From Erysipelotrichaceae bacterium OPF54 (GTDB lineage: Bacteria; Bacillota_I; Bacilli_A; Erysipelotrichales; Erysipelotrichaceae): 64,000 bases of DNA. Of the stretch, positions 40,633 to 49,267 are shown one piece after another (positions within the stretch are counted from its first letter, which is position 1; each line of letters opens with the position of its first letter). Made by a program: the position numbers and the translations under genes. The notes under the pieces are model-generated. The model saw only the letters and a program-made list of their open reading frames with translations. It ran no database searches and was not told where the DNA came from. The stretch spans positions 1,527,659-1,591,658 of the forward strand of contig BQKD01000001.1 of the NCBI GenBank assembly GCA_022834735.1, given 5' to 3'.

Positions 40633-42186
40633 TTATTTTTTCAGTCCCATCGGCTCCGCTTTGAACAATCTTTCATCCATCAGCTTAAGATCTTTCGAGA
40701 TCGCCGGATTAAATTCCATCTGGTCCAGAATATCTTTCTGCAGATCGACACCAGGAGCAATTTCCGTTAATGTGAAGACCCCATCTTTTAATTCAAATAC
40801 AGCACGTTCTGTCACATAAAGGACCTTCTGTCCCGCTTCTTTGGCAAATTCCGAAGAAAAAGTGATCTGATCGATATCCTGCTTGAATTTTTTGACCTGT
40901 CCCTCATTAACGATTTCCAGCTTGCCCTCGCCAATGTTTTCCTTCAGTCCCTTGGCTGTAAATGTGCCGCAGAATACAACGACCGGCGTAGACTGGGTAA
41001 TATTGATGAAACCGCCGCATCCTGCAATACGCGGACCAAAACGGCTCACATTGATATTTCCTTCGCTGTCGCATTCGGCAAGACCAAGGAATGCCTGATC
41101 CAGGCCGCCGCCATCATAGAAATCGAACATAGCCGGCGAGTCGATCGTGCAGTCCGGATTCGTGCAGGCTCCAAAGCCGACACCGCTCGCAGGCACACCA
41201 CCGATATTTCCCGCCTCTACAGTCATTTTCAGACCTTCGATGCCTTCCTCGTTCGCTACATTGGCAATTCCTTCCGGAATACCGATACCAAGGTTCACAA
41301 TCGCGTTCGGACTCAGTTCCATGGCCGCGCGGCGGCTGATGACCTTTCGCGCATTGAGCGGCATAGGAGCCAGCGCATCCAGTGGTTTTTTGATCTGTCC
41401 GGAAAATTCCGGTTTATACGGATCGAGATACGTCTGCCATGAATTCTCAGGCGTTCCTTTTACAATGTAATCCACCACCAGGATCCCTGGAACCTTGACA
41501 TCTTTCGGATTCAAAGTGCCTTTATCGACAATATCCTCGACCTGCGCGATCACGATTCCGCCAGTATTCTTTACAGCTTCTGCCATCGCAAGCGCTTCAA
41601 GGAATGCCGCTTCCTTCTCCATGGTCATGTTTCCGTCCGTATCGGCGTATGTTCCGCGGATCACACCTACATTGATATGCTTGAACGGCTTGTAGCGGAG
41701 GTATTCCTCGCCATCAATGACCATCAGTTCGACCAGATCCTCTTTCGTGATCTCATTCATCTTTCCGCCCTGAAGACGCGGATCGACAAATGTATGCAGA
41801 CCGATCTTGGTGATCACGCCCGGGCGTCCGCCGGCAATTTCGCGAAGAAGCTGCGCCAGCGTGCCGATCGGAAGGTTCCATGCCTGCACCTTGTTTTCAT
41901 TGACCATTTTTGCGAGCGCCGGAACAAGATTCCAGTGGCCCCCTACGATACTGCGAAGCAGTCCGTCGTGCGCCAGATGATTCATTCCCAGCCGGTCTGT
42001 TCCGTCCCCTACATTGGTAGGAAAGAACAGATCAAGATCCTTTGGATGACCGGTTTTCAGGAAGCGGTCTTCGATCGCATAGGTAATTTCCTGCGGATGG
42101 CACATTCCGATAAAACCACTCATCACGATACGATCGCCGTCTTTCACAAGATCAGCAGCCTGTTGAGGAGTAATAACTTTAGACAT
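40633..42186 (-). CDS. Acyl-CoA:acetate CoA-transferase (propionate CoA-transferase type)
   Basis: A 517-residue protein with two fused CoA-transferase family I domains. The alpha-like half starts ITPQQAADLVKDGDRIVMSGFIGMCHPQEI. The beta-like half has IVNLGIGIPEGIANVANEEG and the catalytic glutamate motif MTVEAGNIGGVPASGVGFGACTNP. This architecture is that of acetate/propionate/butyrate CoA-transferases. As the last gene of the bcd-etfBA-hbd-crt operon it probably swaps CoA from butyryl-CoA to acetate, releasing butyrate. Exact acyl preference cannot be read from sequence. Confidence 0.9.
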   Translation of the reverse strand: MSKVITPQQAADLVKDGDRIVMSGFIGMCHPQEITYAIEDRFLKTGHPKDLDLFFPTNVGDGTDRLGMNHLAHDGLLRSIVGGHWNLVPALAKMVNENKVQAWNLPIGTLAQLLREIAGGRPGVITKIGLHTFVDPRLQGGKMNEITKEDLVELMVIDGEEYLRYKPFKHINVGVIRGTYADTDGNMTMEKEAAFLEALAMAEAVKNTGGIVIAQVEDIVDKGTLNPKDVKVPGILVVDYIVKGTPENSWQTYLDPYKPEFSGQIKKPLDALAPMPLNARKVISRRAAMELSPNAIVNLGIGIPEGIANVANEEGIEGLKMTVEAGNIGGVPASGVGFGACTNPDCTIDSPAMFDFYDGGGLDQAFLGLAECDSEGNINVSRFGPRIAGCGGFINITQSTPVVVFCGTFTAKGLKENIGEGKLEIVNEGQVKKFKQDIDQITFSSEFAKEAGQKVLYVTERAVFELKDGVFTLTEIAPGVDLQKDILDQMEFNPAISKDLKLMDERLFKAEPMGLKK

Positions 42187-42200
42187 CCGTATGCTCCTCC

Positions 42201-42980
42201 TTACTTATTTTTGAATTCTTTATCTTTTACTTTATTCAGGAAGCAGTCCATGCCGTACGTCTGATCTTCGCTCGCAAAGCATGCCGAGAAATCTTCCACT
42301 TCTTCTTTGATTCCGCCATCGATATCGACCTGCAGGCCTTCATTGATCGCTTTTTTCGCACGGGCAACAGCGATCGGCGCGTTCTTTGCGATACCAGCCG
42401 CCATTTTCTGAGCCGCTGCCATCAATTCTTCCGGAGCAACCACTTTATTGACAAGTCCGATCTCGTAAGCGCGGTCCGCTTTGATATTGCGTGCAGTAAA
42501 GATCATTTCTTTTGCGATTCCTGCAGGAACAAGACGGGCAAGACGCTGTGTTCCGCCAAATCCAGGAGTAATGCCCAGACCGACTTCCGGCTGTCCGAAA
42601 ACAGCGTTCGAGCTGGCAAGACGAATATCGCAGGACATCGCCAGTTCGCATCCGCCGCCAAGCGCAAAACCATTGACCGCTGCAATAACCGGACAGTGAA
42701 GCATTTCGATCTCGCGGAAGATCTTGTTTCCGAATGCGCCGTATTCAGCCGCTTCCTCGACCGTTTTATCTTTCATTTCTGCAATATCCGCACCAGCCAC
42801 AAATGATTTTTCTCCTGCGCCGGTAATGATCACGCAGTACGTATCCTCGTCGTTTTTTACAGTATTTACTGCTTCTTCAAGATCTTTCAATACAGCGGTA
42901 GAAAGCGCGTTCAACGCTTTCGGACGATTGATCGTAATAGTTGAAACATGATTATTTTTTTCTAAGATTACATTTTCCAT
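42201..42980 (-). CDS. crt: Enoyl-CoA hydratase (crotonase)
   Basis: A 259-residue crotonase-fold enzyme that interconverts 3-hydroxybutyryl-CoA and crotonyl-CoA. Motifs seen are NRPKALNALSTAVL, VITGAGEKSFVAGADIAEMKD (oxyanion hole), VIAAVNGFALGGGCELAMSCDIRLAS with the first catalytic Glu, and FGQPEVGLGITPGFGGTQRLARLV with the second. The operon context supports butyrate synthesis. A terminator-like hairpin (42998-43024) separates it from hbd. Confidence 0.95.
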   Translation of the reverse strand: MENVILEKNNHVSTITINRPKALNALSTAVLKDLEEAVNTVKNDEDTYCVIITGAGEKSFVAGADIAEMKDKTVEEAAEYGAFGNKIFREIEMLHCPVIAAVNGFALGGGCELAMSCDIRLASSNAVFGQPEVGLGITPGFGGTQRLARLVPAGIAKEMIFTARNIKADRAYEIGLVNKVVAPEELMAAAQKMAAGIAKNAPIAVARAKKAINEGLQVDIDGGIKEEVEDFSACFASEDQTYGMDCFLNKVKDKEFKNK

Positions 42981-42997
42981 AATTGTTTTATCCTTTC

Positions 42998-43024
42998 AAA
43001 AAAGGCGAAACGAGTCCGCCTTTT
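42998..43024 (-). terminator. Intra-operon terminator-like hairpin between hbd and crt
   Basis: On minus AAAAGGCG (43024-43017), 9-nt loop, CGCCTTTT (43007-43000) and further T. No promoter is evident after it, so it may attenuate crt/CoA-transferase expression or protect the 3' end of a processed mRNA. Confidence 0.7.
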
Positions 43025-43036
43025 CAATTGTTGATT

Positions 43037-43873
43037 TTAGTATTTGTAGAATCCTTCTCCGGTCTTGCGTCCGAGTTTTCCGGCACGAACCATCTTCTTC
43101 AGTAATGTAGAAGGACGGTATTTCGGATCTCCTGTTTCCGTATAAAGAACATCCATGATCGCAAGAACGATATCGAGTCCAATCAGGTCACCTAAGGCAA
43201 GAGGTCCCATTGGATGATTTGCTCCCAGCTTCATCGCTGTATCGATATCTTCTGTCGAAGCAATTCCTTCCTGAAGGATAAATGTCGCTTCGTTGATCAT
43301 AGGAATCAGAATACGGTTGACAACAAATCCTGGACCTTCGTTGACTTCTACTGGTGTTTTGCCGATTTCTTTGGCGATCGCGATGATCTCGTCTTTCACT
43401 TCAGCCGGCGTATTCGCTCCTGAAATGACCTCAACAAGTTTCATACGATCGGCCGGGTTAAAGAAATGCATGCCGATGACCGGATGCTTGATACCATTGG
43501 CAATTTCAGTAACAGACAGAGAAGACGTGTTCGTTCCGAAAATCGCATCTTCCTTAACGATCTCATCCAGTTTATGGAAGAGATCCTTTTTAACAGGCAT
43601 CTGTTCGAGAACGGCTTCTACGATCAGATCGCAGTCAGCCAGATCTTCATATACGCCCGCTTTCAGATTGGCTTTGGCAGCATCCGCGTCTTCCTGGGAA
43701 ATTTTGCCTTTTGCGACCAGTTTGTCTTTGCCCGCAAAAATTTTGGCTACGCCATTTTCTGCCCACTCTTTTTTCACATCAACAACAATTACTTCATTTC
43801 CTGCAGTCGCAAAGGCATTGGCAATGCCCTGTCCCATCGTTCCTGCACCAACAACTCCGACTTTTCTTGTCAT
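43037..43873 (-). CDS. hbd: 3-hydroxybutyryl-CoA dehydrogenase
   Basis: A 278-residue NAD(P)H enzyme that reduces acetoacetyl-CoA to 3-hydroxybutyryl-CoA. The Rossmann motif [21 protein letters not shown] is at the N-terminus. It is followed by [33 protein letters not shown] (catalytic His) and [19 protein letters not shown], with the C-terminal KTGEGFYKY. The operon order etfA-hbd-crt is a variant of the clostridial crt-bcd-etfBA-hbd cluster. Confidence 0.96.
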   Translation of the reverse strand: MTRKVGVVGAGTMGQGIANAFATAGNEVIVVDVKKEWAENGVAKIFAGKDKLVAKGKISQEDADAAKANLKAGVYEDLADCDLIVEAVLEQMPVKKDLFHKLDEIVKEDAIFGTNTSSLSVTEIANGIKHPVIGMHFFNPADRMKLVEVISGANTPAEVKDEIIAIAKEIGKTPVEVNEGPGFVVNRILIPMINEATFILQEGIASTEDIDTAMKLGANHPMGPLALGDLIGLDIVLAIMDVLYTETGDPKYRPSTLLKKMVRAGKLGRKTGEGFYKY

Positions 43874-43885
43874 AATTTTATCTCC

Positions 43886-44932
43886 TTAAGCAGCTTTTGC
43901 TTTCTTGATTTCTTCTACGAGCAGCGGAAGAACTTCGTTTACATTTCCTACAAATCCCATATTGGCGATCTTGAAGATTTCAGCTTCCGGGTCGCGGTTG
44001 ATCGCAATGATCATATCCGATTTTTCCATACCGGCTACATGCTGGACCGCACCGGAAATACCGCACGCGATATAAAGCGATGGACGAACCGTTTTGCCGG
44101 TCTGGCCGACCTGAACGTCCTTGTCCATATATCCGTCTTCGACAACAGCACGGGTAGCGCACACTTCACCGCCAAGTTCTTTGGCACATTCTTTTACTAC
44201 GTCGAGGCATCCTTCCGCACCGCGGCCGGCACCAACGAGAATGTTCGCTTTTGTGATATCGATTCCCTTCAGCTCTTTGGCAACCGTTTCCTTGATCTCA
44301 ACAAGCGGTGTCGTCGTTTCCCAGTCCGGTTTGAATTCAACGACTTCCCCAGTGCGTGTCTCATCAGCCGGAGCCATATCGAATACTTTCGGACGGATCG
44401 TGGCCATCTGAGGACGGGTAGTCGGACAGATGATCGTTCCGAACAGGTTTCCGCCAAATGTCGGACGGGTAACGAGCATGGTCACATCGTCTTTATCGAC
44501 AGCCGCCTGACCGACTTTCTCAACATCGGTAAGCAGTTCGATCTTGGTCGCATCCGCTGTCAGTCCGGCATTGATACGGGCCGCTACACGCGGAGCGAGG
44601 TCGCGTCCGAGAACGGTTGCGCCTGTCAGGAAAGAATCCGGTTTGAATTCCTTGATGACCTGCGTCAGCGCATCTGTATAAAACTGGGTCGAGTAATCTT
44701 TCAACAGAGGATCGTCCACAACGATGACCTTATCAGCACCGTGGGCAATAACATCCTGCGCTTTATCTTTTACATTGTCGCCGAGCAGCACGCCGACAAC
44801 TTTAAAATCTCTTCCCGGGATATCATTGATCAGCTTGCGCGCTTCGGAAATGAGTTCGTATCCGACTTCAGCCGGTTCCCCGTTTTTTTGCTCTACGAAT
44901 ACGTACATATCTTTGTATTCAGGAAATTTCAT
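43886..44932 (-). CDS. etfA: Electron transfer flavoprotein alpha subunit
   Basis: A 348-residue ETF alpha subunit. The C-terminal FAD-binding domain contains ANILVGAGRGAEGCLDVVKECAKELGGEVCATRAVVEDGYMDKDVQVGQTGKTVRPSLYIACGISGAVQHVAGMEKSDMIIAINRDPEAEIFKIANMGFVGN, the family signature. Partner of EtfB; in butyrate producers the EtfAB-Bcd complex can bifurcate electrons from NADH to crotonyl-CoA and ferredoxin. Confidence 0.96.
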   Translation of the reverse strand: MKFPEYKDMYVFVEQKNGEPAEVGYELISEARKLINDIPGRDFKVVGVLLGDNVKDKAQDVIAHGADKVIVVDDPLLKDYSTQFYTDALTQVIKEFKPDSFLTGATVLGRDLAPRVAARINAGLTADATKIELLTDVEKVGQAAVDKDDVTMLVTRPTFGGNLFGTIICPTTRPQMATIRPKVFDMAPADETRTGEVVEFKPDWETTTPLVEIKETVAKELKGIDITKANILVGAGRGAEGCLDVVKECAKELGGEVCATRAVVEDGYMDKDVQVGQTGKTVRPSLYIACGISGAVQHVAGMEKSDMIIAINRDPEAEIFKIANMGFVGNVNEVLPLLVEEIKKAKAA

Positions 44933-44951
44933 GATTATTCATTCTCCCTTT

Positions 44952-45749
44952 CTACTTCGTGATCAATTGCTTCTCTTTCAGTGTCTTAGCAATTAATTCG
45001 GCAGCTTCCTGAGCTGGCATATTGAATGTTTCCGTCGCAGCAGAAACGTCTTTTGTGAATGTGCGGTAAACCTGAGTAGGCGATCCGGCAAGACCGATCT
45101 CATTTTGAGGAAGGACATCCATCAAATCATCATATGTCATGACTTCAACAGGGTTGTTGAATGAATCAACGATATCGTTGCAGTTCATATAACGAGGCTT
45201 GTTCATTCCGGAAAGTGTAGTGAGCACGGCAGGCAGCTTCACTTCAAGGATCTGCTCTTCATCTTCAAGCGCTTTGCGCACGACCGCGTGGTCAGGGGTC
45301 AGTTCGATGATCTCGTCGACATATGTGACCTGAGGGATCCCGAGACGTTCCGCCGTCTGCGGACCTACCTGGGCCGTATCGCCGTCGATCGCCTGACGTC
45401 CGGCAATGATCAGATCATATCCGATCTTGTTGAGTGCAGCAGCCAGAGTGCGGCTCGTTGCACATGTATCCGCACCACCTAAACGACGGTCGGTCAGAAG
45501 GACGGCACGGTCCGCACCGCGCGCGATCGTTTCCTGAAGCATTCCCTTCGCCTGAGGAGGACCCATTGAAATAACAGAAATTTCAACTGTATCGTCTTTG
45601 TCCTTTAATTCAAGAGCCGCTTCCAGTCCGGCAAGATCATCAGGGTTGATGATGCTAGGTACTCCGTCACGTACGAGGGTACCGGTATTTTTGTCAACAG
45701 TAATTTCTGTTGAATCAGGTACTTGTTTTACAAGAACAGCTATTTTCAT
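44952..45749 (-). CDS. etfB: Electron transfer flavoprotein beta subunit
   Basis: A 265-residue ETF beta subunit. KIAVLVKQVPDSTEITVDKNTGTLVRDGVPSIINPDDLAGLEAALELKD, ISMGPPQAKGMLQETIARGADRAVLLTDRRLGGADTCATSRTLAAAL and DLIIAGRQAIDGDTAQVGPQTAERL are the family core. The GRQAIDGDTAQVGP motif is seen both in ordinary and bifurcating ETFs of fermenters. Between bcd and etfA in one transcript. Confidence 0.96.
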   Translation of the reverse strand: MKIAVLVKQVPDSTEITVDKNTGTLVRDGVPSIINPDDLAGLEAALELKDKDDTVEISVISMGPPQAKGMLQETIARGADRAVLLTDRRLGGADTCATSRTLAAALNKIGYDLIIAGRQAIDGDTAQVGPQTAERLGIPQVTYVDEIIELTPDHAVVRKALEDEEQILEVKLPAVLTTLSGMNKPRYMNCNDIVDSFNNPVEVMTYDDLMDVLPQNEIGLAGSPTQVYRTFTKDVSAATETFNMPAQEAAELIAKTLKEKQLITK

Positions 45750-45768
45750 ATTTTCAAGATCCTTTCTA

Positions 45769-46908
45769 TTACTTCAGCATTGCTCCGGAGATGACCATAC
45801 GCTGTACTTCGGAAGTACCTTCGTAGATCTCGGTGATCTTGGCATCGCGGAACATTCTTTCAACAGGAAGATCACGTGTATAACCGTAACCGCCCATCAG
45901 CTGGATCGCTTTTGTCGTTACATCCATGGCCACTTCTGCCGCAAACAGTTTTGCTTCTGCCGCAAGAACCGTATAAGGTTCCCCGTTTTCTTTAGCCATC
46001 GCCGCTCTGTAAACGAGCATACGGGCCGCATCCACCTGGGTCTGCATGTTGGCCAGCTGGAACTGGGTATTCTGGAATTTTGCGATCGGACGGCCGAACT
46101 GTTTACGGGCCTTCACATATGGAATGACTTCATCGATGGCGCCCTGCGCGATACCAAGAGCCTGAGCCGCGATACCGATACGTCCTCCGTCAAGAGTCGA
46201 CATAGCGATCTTGAATCCCTGTCCTTCTTTGCCCAGAAGGTTTTCCTTCGGAACACGAACGTTGTTGAAGATCAGCTCGCTGGTAGCCGAACCGCGGATA
46301 CCGAGCTTCTTTTCATGAAGACCGATCGTGAATCCCGGTGTGTCTTTTTCAAGGATGAATGCGGAAATACCGCGTGTTCCTTTGGATTTGTCGGTCATCG
46401 CGAAAATAATGTATACATCTGCTTCGCCCGCATTGGTAATAAAGATCTTGGTACCGTTGATAATGTAGTCGTCGCCGTCCTTGACTGCAGTGGTCTGCTG
46501 TCCGGCAGCGTCCGTTCCGGCATTCGGTTCGGTCAGACCGAAAGCGCCGAGCTTTTCGCCGCTGGCAAGCGGTCTTAAATATTTTTCCTTCTGTTCCGGC
46601 GTACCGTACTGAGCGATCGGCCAGGTACCCAAGGAAGTATGCGCAGACAATACGACACCTGTCGTGGCGCATGTTTTGCTTAATTCTTCTACTGCGAGAA
46701 TATAGCTTAGATAGTCGGCCCCTGCTCCGCCGTATTCGCGCGGATAAGGAATACCGAGCATTTTGCTCTGGCGCATGACTTCAACGTTTTCCTTCGGGAA
46801 GCGTTCTTTCTCATCAACGTCAGCGGCATTCTCTTTCACTTCGTTTTGAGCAATTTCTCTGAACAACTTCTGCATCATTTTCTGTTGTTCTGTCAAATTG
46901 AAATCCAT
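45769..46908 (-). CDS. bcd: Butyryl-CoA dehydrogenase (short-chain acyl-CoA dehydrogenase)
   Basis: A 379-residue flavoprotein that reduces crotonyl-CoA to butyryl-CoA. The features are [116 protein letters not shown] with the catalytic Glu of the C-terminal motif. First gene of the six-gene operon. SD AAAGGAGA precedes the ATG, and the leader is about 75 nt from the promoter at 46988-47016. Confidence 0.96.
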   Translation of the reverse strand: MDFNLTEQQKMMQKLFREIAQNEVKENAADVDEKERFPKENVEVMRQSKMLGIPYPREYGGAGADYLSYILAVEELSKTCATTGVVLSAHTSLGTWPIAQYGTPEQKEKYLRPLASGEKLGAFGLTEPNAGTDAAGQQTTAVKDGDDYIINGTKIFITNAGEADVYIIFAMTDKSKGTRGISAFILEKDTPGFTIGLHEKKLGIRGSATSELIFNNVRVPKENLLGKEGQGFKIAMSTLDGGRIGIAAQALGIAQGAIDEVIPYVKARKQFGRPIAKFQNTQFQLANMQTQVDAARMLVYRAAMAKENGEPYTVLAAEAKLFAAEVAMDVTTKAIQLMGGYGYTRDLPVERMFRDAKITEIYEGTSEVQRMVISGAMLK

Positions 46909-46987
46909 AAATGAAGTTCTCCTTTCCCATAATAATTGAACTTTTTAATCTGGATCGCATGAAATATGTTTATCTTCATACGAATCT

Positions 46988-47016
46988 ATTGTACAAACGC
47001 GTTCCGATTAAGTCAA
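46988..47016 (-). promoter_or_regulatory. bcd operon promoter
   Basis: On minus: TTGACT (47016-47011), 17-nt spacer, TACAAT (46993-46988). Confidence 0.8.
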
Positions 47017-47022
47017 TACAAT

Positions 47023-47040
47023 TTGTTAAATTTTTAACAA
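47023..47040. promoter_or_regulatory. Rex-type operator, left copy
   Basis: TTGTTAAATTTTTAACAA fits the clostridial Rex consensus TTGTTAANNNNTTAACAA at all fixed positions. It sits 6 bases upstream of the bcd -35 and overlaps the -35 (TTGTTA) of a plus-strand promoter ending in TATAAT at 47045-47050. Rex represses fermentation genes until NADH rises. Confidence 0.75.
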
Positions 47041-47076
47041 GTGGTATAATCTCATCTTTTACAGTTTTAAAAGCGC

Positions 47077-47120
47077 AAAAGGCGCTAAGTCCTTTATTCA
47101 AAGGGTTTCAGCGCCTTTTT
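47077..47120. terminator. Bidirectional terminator at the 3' edge of the IS1634-type transposase
   Basis: AAAAGGCGCT (47077-47086) pairs with AGCGCCTTTT (47110-47119), T-run after it on plus and A-run before it. It overlaps the transposase stop and would also stop plus-strand transcripts entering the IS from the left repeat. Confidence 0.8.
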
Positions 47121-48918
47121 TATTATTTTTCATTTTCGCCACATTTTTAGCTTTCGCATTTTTTACGATCTTGTTCAGTTCTTTTTCTTCCATGACTCTG
47201 TACGCAAATTGATATCCGAATATTTCTGACAGCTGATCTGTTATTTCTGTTCTTGCGAAACCCGGTTTATAGATCGCTCCCTGCACCTGCTCTATATTCA
47301 GCGTCCTCAATGTATCGATAATCTGTCCGATCGTATATTTCTCTTTCAGATACTGTTCGATGATCCGATATACCATCAATGCCAGGAAGCATGTGAGCAG
47401 ATGCCCTTCGATCGCTTCCCGACGGCTCACATAGATCGGCCGTGTTTCCAGTTCGCTTTTCATGATCCGGAAGCTTTCTTCTATTTCCCAGCGCTGATGA
47501 TTCGATTTGATGATGAGCCTGATATCTTCGTCTTCAAGGTCTGTCGTTACTGCGTAGAATCCGTCATATCTCATGTCTTCGGTGATCCGTCTGATGTTCA
47601 GTTCGTATTTCTGATTTTTATCGTCTTCGCTGTCTGCCGGCTTGATAAAATATCTCGGGTTTCTCTGATCTGTAGTTTTCGCGATCTTCCCCGGATCCTT
47701 GAGCAGCGCTTCAGCGCATTCTATCTTCTTTTCGCGGATCCGTCTTTGATAATCCCGGTATTTTGTGTTGAAGGACACAATAAGATGTTCTTCCAGCACT
47801 TCTCTTTTCCCGGTTTCCTGTGATTTTTTATTCGTCTTGATCCATCTGTCTTTATAGAAGGTTACAGTTTTTGTGGGAACCTCTTTGTCTGCGATCTTGA
47901 CCGTTTTCTCCAGACTGTTCAGATTGTATATCTCCGGATATCCGGGAATCTGCCATCCTTGTGGATCGAGCGCCCACTCCTGAAGCTTGCCACTCAGCTT
48001 TTTGATCGGCTGGGTGACGATATAAGCGCCGTTCGCTTTTCTGTCGTTGTATATCTTGTTTTCGAAACCGTTCAGTGCTGCGTCGGCACAGACGATGAAG
48101 CGGCTGAATCCGAAATCTTTTTCGAGCGTTTTTTCGAGTTCCCGCATGGAAAAGGATTCGTTCCTGTTTCCTTCGAAGCACAGGTCGGCAATAGGAATGC
48201 CGTTCCTGTCGATGAACATCCCGTACTGCACGATCGGATTCGGCCTGTTTTCCTTGGACTTTCCATATTTTCGGAAATCATCCGCTTCTTCGATCTCGAA
48301 ATAAAAGTTCGTGCAGTCATAGAAGAGGATGGTGGTATCGCGTTGGCAGATACCGCAGCTTTTTTTATACAGCTGGTTTTCTATAAAATACCGTTCCTGA
48401 GCCAGCACCGGCAAGGCGCGATAAATATCATGCAGATCGGGAAGCGGAAAGCGGTAAAAAGAGCGAGCTGTATCCAACGTCGCTTTTTTTGAGGCTGGCG
48501 CGATGATGCGTGCACAGACAAGCAGACGCAGTATCGTTTCGAGATCATATTTAAAACGGTATTTAAGAGAGATACTGCGGCAGATATCGGATATCCCAAG
48601 CATCGACAGAATTTTCTGAGGAAAAAGATAACCGACATTGAAAGAATTGATCACGCCCATGGGTATGAGCTCATGAGGATTGAACGTCATAGGGATGAGC
48701 GGATTGTCATCGGCTTTCAACTGTTCGATCTGATCACGGAGTATGGCTTCGACTTCTTCGCGCGTAGAGACACCGAATTGTTTCATAAGAGCAGCCAGAT
48801 TGCCTAGGGACTGGCGATTGCGGGTCGTACGTTTGTTTGTCTTGGGATTCACATAGTCTTCCTTGATGTAGTAGCAGACACTGTTTTTAGAGGAAGTGGA
48901 GTGAAGACGAATGGACAT
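47098..48918 (-). CDS. IS1634-family DDE transposase
   Basis: A 606-residue transposase. The N-terminal region (SIRLHSTSSKNSVCYYIKEDYVNPKTNKRTTRNRQSLGNL) is typical of the family. The DDE residues lie in ILFYDCTNFYFE, FIVCADAALNG and HQRWEIEESFRIMKSELETRPIYV. The start is the ATG at 48918, with GAGGTGA upstream; the open frame begins three codons earlier at a GTG. It seems intact. It could be transcribed from the minus promoter carried by the right-hand direct repeat. Confidence 0.93.
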   Translation of the reverse strand: MSIRLHSTSSKNSVCYYIKEDYVNPKTNKRTTRNRQSLGNLAALMKQFGVSTREEVEAILRDQIEQLKADDNPLIPMTFNPHELIPMGVINSFNVGYLFPQKILSMLGISDICRSISLKYRFKYDLETILRLLVCARIIAPASKKATLDTARSFYRFPLPDLHDIYRALPVLAQERYFIENQLYKKSCGICQRDTTILFYDCTNFYFEIEEADDFRKYGKSKENRPNPIVQYGMFIDRNGIPIADLCFEGNRNESFSMRELEKTLEKDFGFSRFIVCADAALNGFENKIYNDRKANGAYIVTQPIKKLSGKLQEWALDPQGWQIPGYPEIYNLNSLEKTVKIADKEVPTKTVTFYKDRWIKTNKKSQETGKREVLEEHLIVSFNTKYRDYQRRIREKKIECAEALLKDPGKIAKTTDQRNPRYFIKPADSEDDKNQKYELNIRRITEDMRYDGFYAVTTDLEDEDIRLIIKSNHQRWEIEESFRIMKSELETRPIYVSRREAIEGHLLTCFLALMVYRIIEQYLKEKYTIGQIIDTLRTLNIEQVQGAIYKPGFARTEITDQLSEIFGYQFAYRVMEEKELNKIVKNAKAKNVAKMKNNKKGAETL

Positions 48919-49131
48919 AAAGATCACCTCTGGAAAGAGTATAGCATATGGCGAAATAGGGCGAAACTAAAATGACTGAAAAATTGACAGAGAAAAAGAG
49001 ACATGCAAAAAGGAATGAATCAAAAGAAGTAGAAAAAAAGCATCAGAATTGGCAAAGAAAAAGACGACTGGTAATATCATTGGAATTTTAGAGAATAATG
49101 GAAATTATTTTTTTAAAACTGTAAAAGACCC

Positions 49132-49230
49132 GGATCGCATGAAATATGTTTATCTTCATACGAATCTATTGTACAAACGCGTTCCGATTAAGTCAATACA
49201 ATTTGTTAAATTTTTAACAAGTGGTATAAT
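49132..49230. repeat. 99-bp direct repeat, right copy (IS target duplication)
   Basis: Identical to 46952-47050. Its plus-strand promoter serves the amidohydrolase. Its minus-strand promoter (TTGACT 49196-49191, TACAAT 49173-49168) now faces the transposase. Confidence 0.95.
49203..49230 (+). promoter_or_regulatory. Amidohydrolase promoter overlapping the right Rex-type operator
   Basis: TTGTTA (49203-49208), 16-nt spacer, TATAAT (49225-49230). The Rex-type site TTGTTAAATTTTTAACAA occupies 49203-49220, covering the -35. Confidence 0.75.
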
Positions 49231-49267
49231 GCATATTATGTGATACATTATGTGAAAGGAGAATTTG

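Larger units (their letters stand above)
46952..47050. repeat. 99-bp direct repeat, left copy (IS target duplication)
   Basis: Identical base for base to 49132-49230. The copies flank the IS1634-type element on its two sides. This copy carries the bcd promoter (minus) and a Rex-like operator. Confidence 0.95.
47051..49131 (-). mobile_element. IS1634-type insertion sequence with 99-bp target duplication
   Basis: About 2.08 kb. The ends carry an 18-bp perfect inverted repeat TCTTTTACAGTTTTAAAA (47055-47072; complement at 49111-49128). The element is flanked immediately by 99-bp direct repeats. Very long, variable target duplications are a known trait of the IS1634 family. One transposase, apparently whole. 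It lies between the divergent bcd operon and the amidohydrolase/thiolase genes. 48919-49131 holds only the right end and transposase leader; no gene is supported there. Confidence 0.9.

Noticed and set aside
46952-49230. The 99-bp repeats as a recombination or CRISPR repeat
   Set aside because: Only two copies, exactly at the IS ends, and the family is known for long target duplications; no spacers.
49049-49243. A 64-codon plus frame at the right end of the IS1634-type element
   Set aside because: It runs from the IS into the direct repeat, has no ribosome-binding site and reads through the promoter; an unlikely gene.
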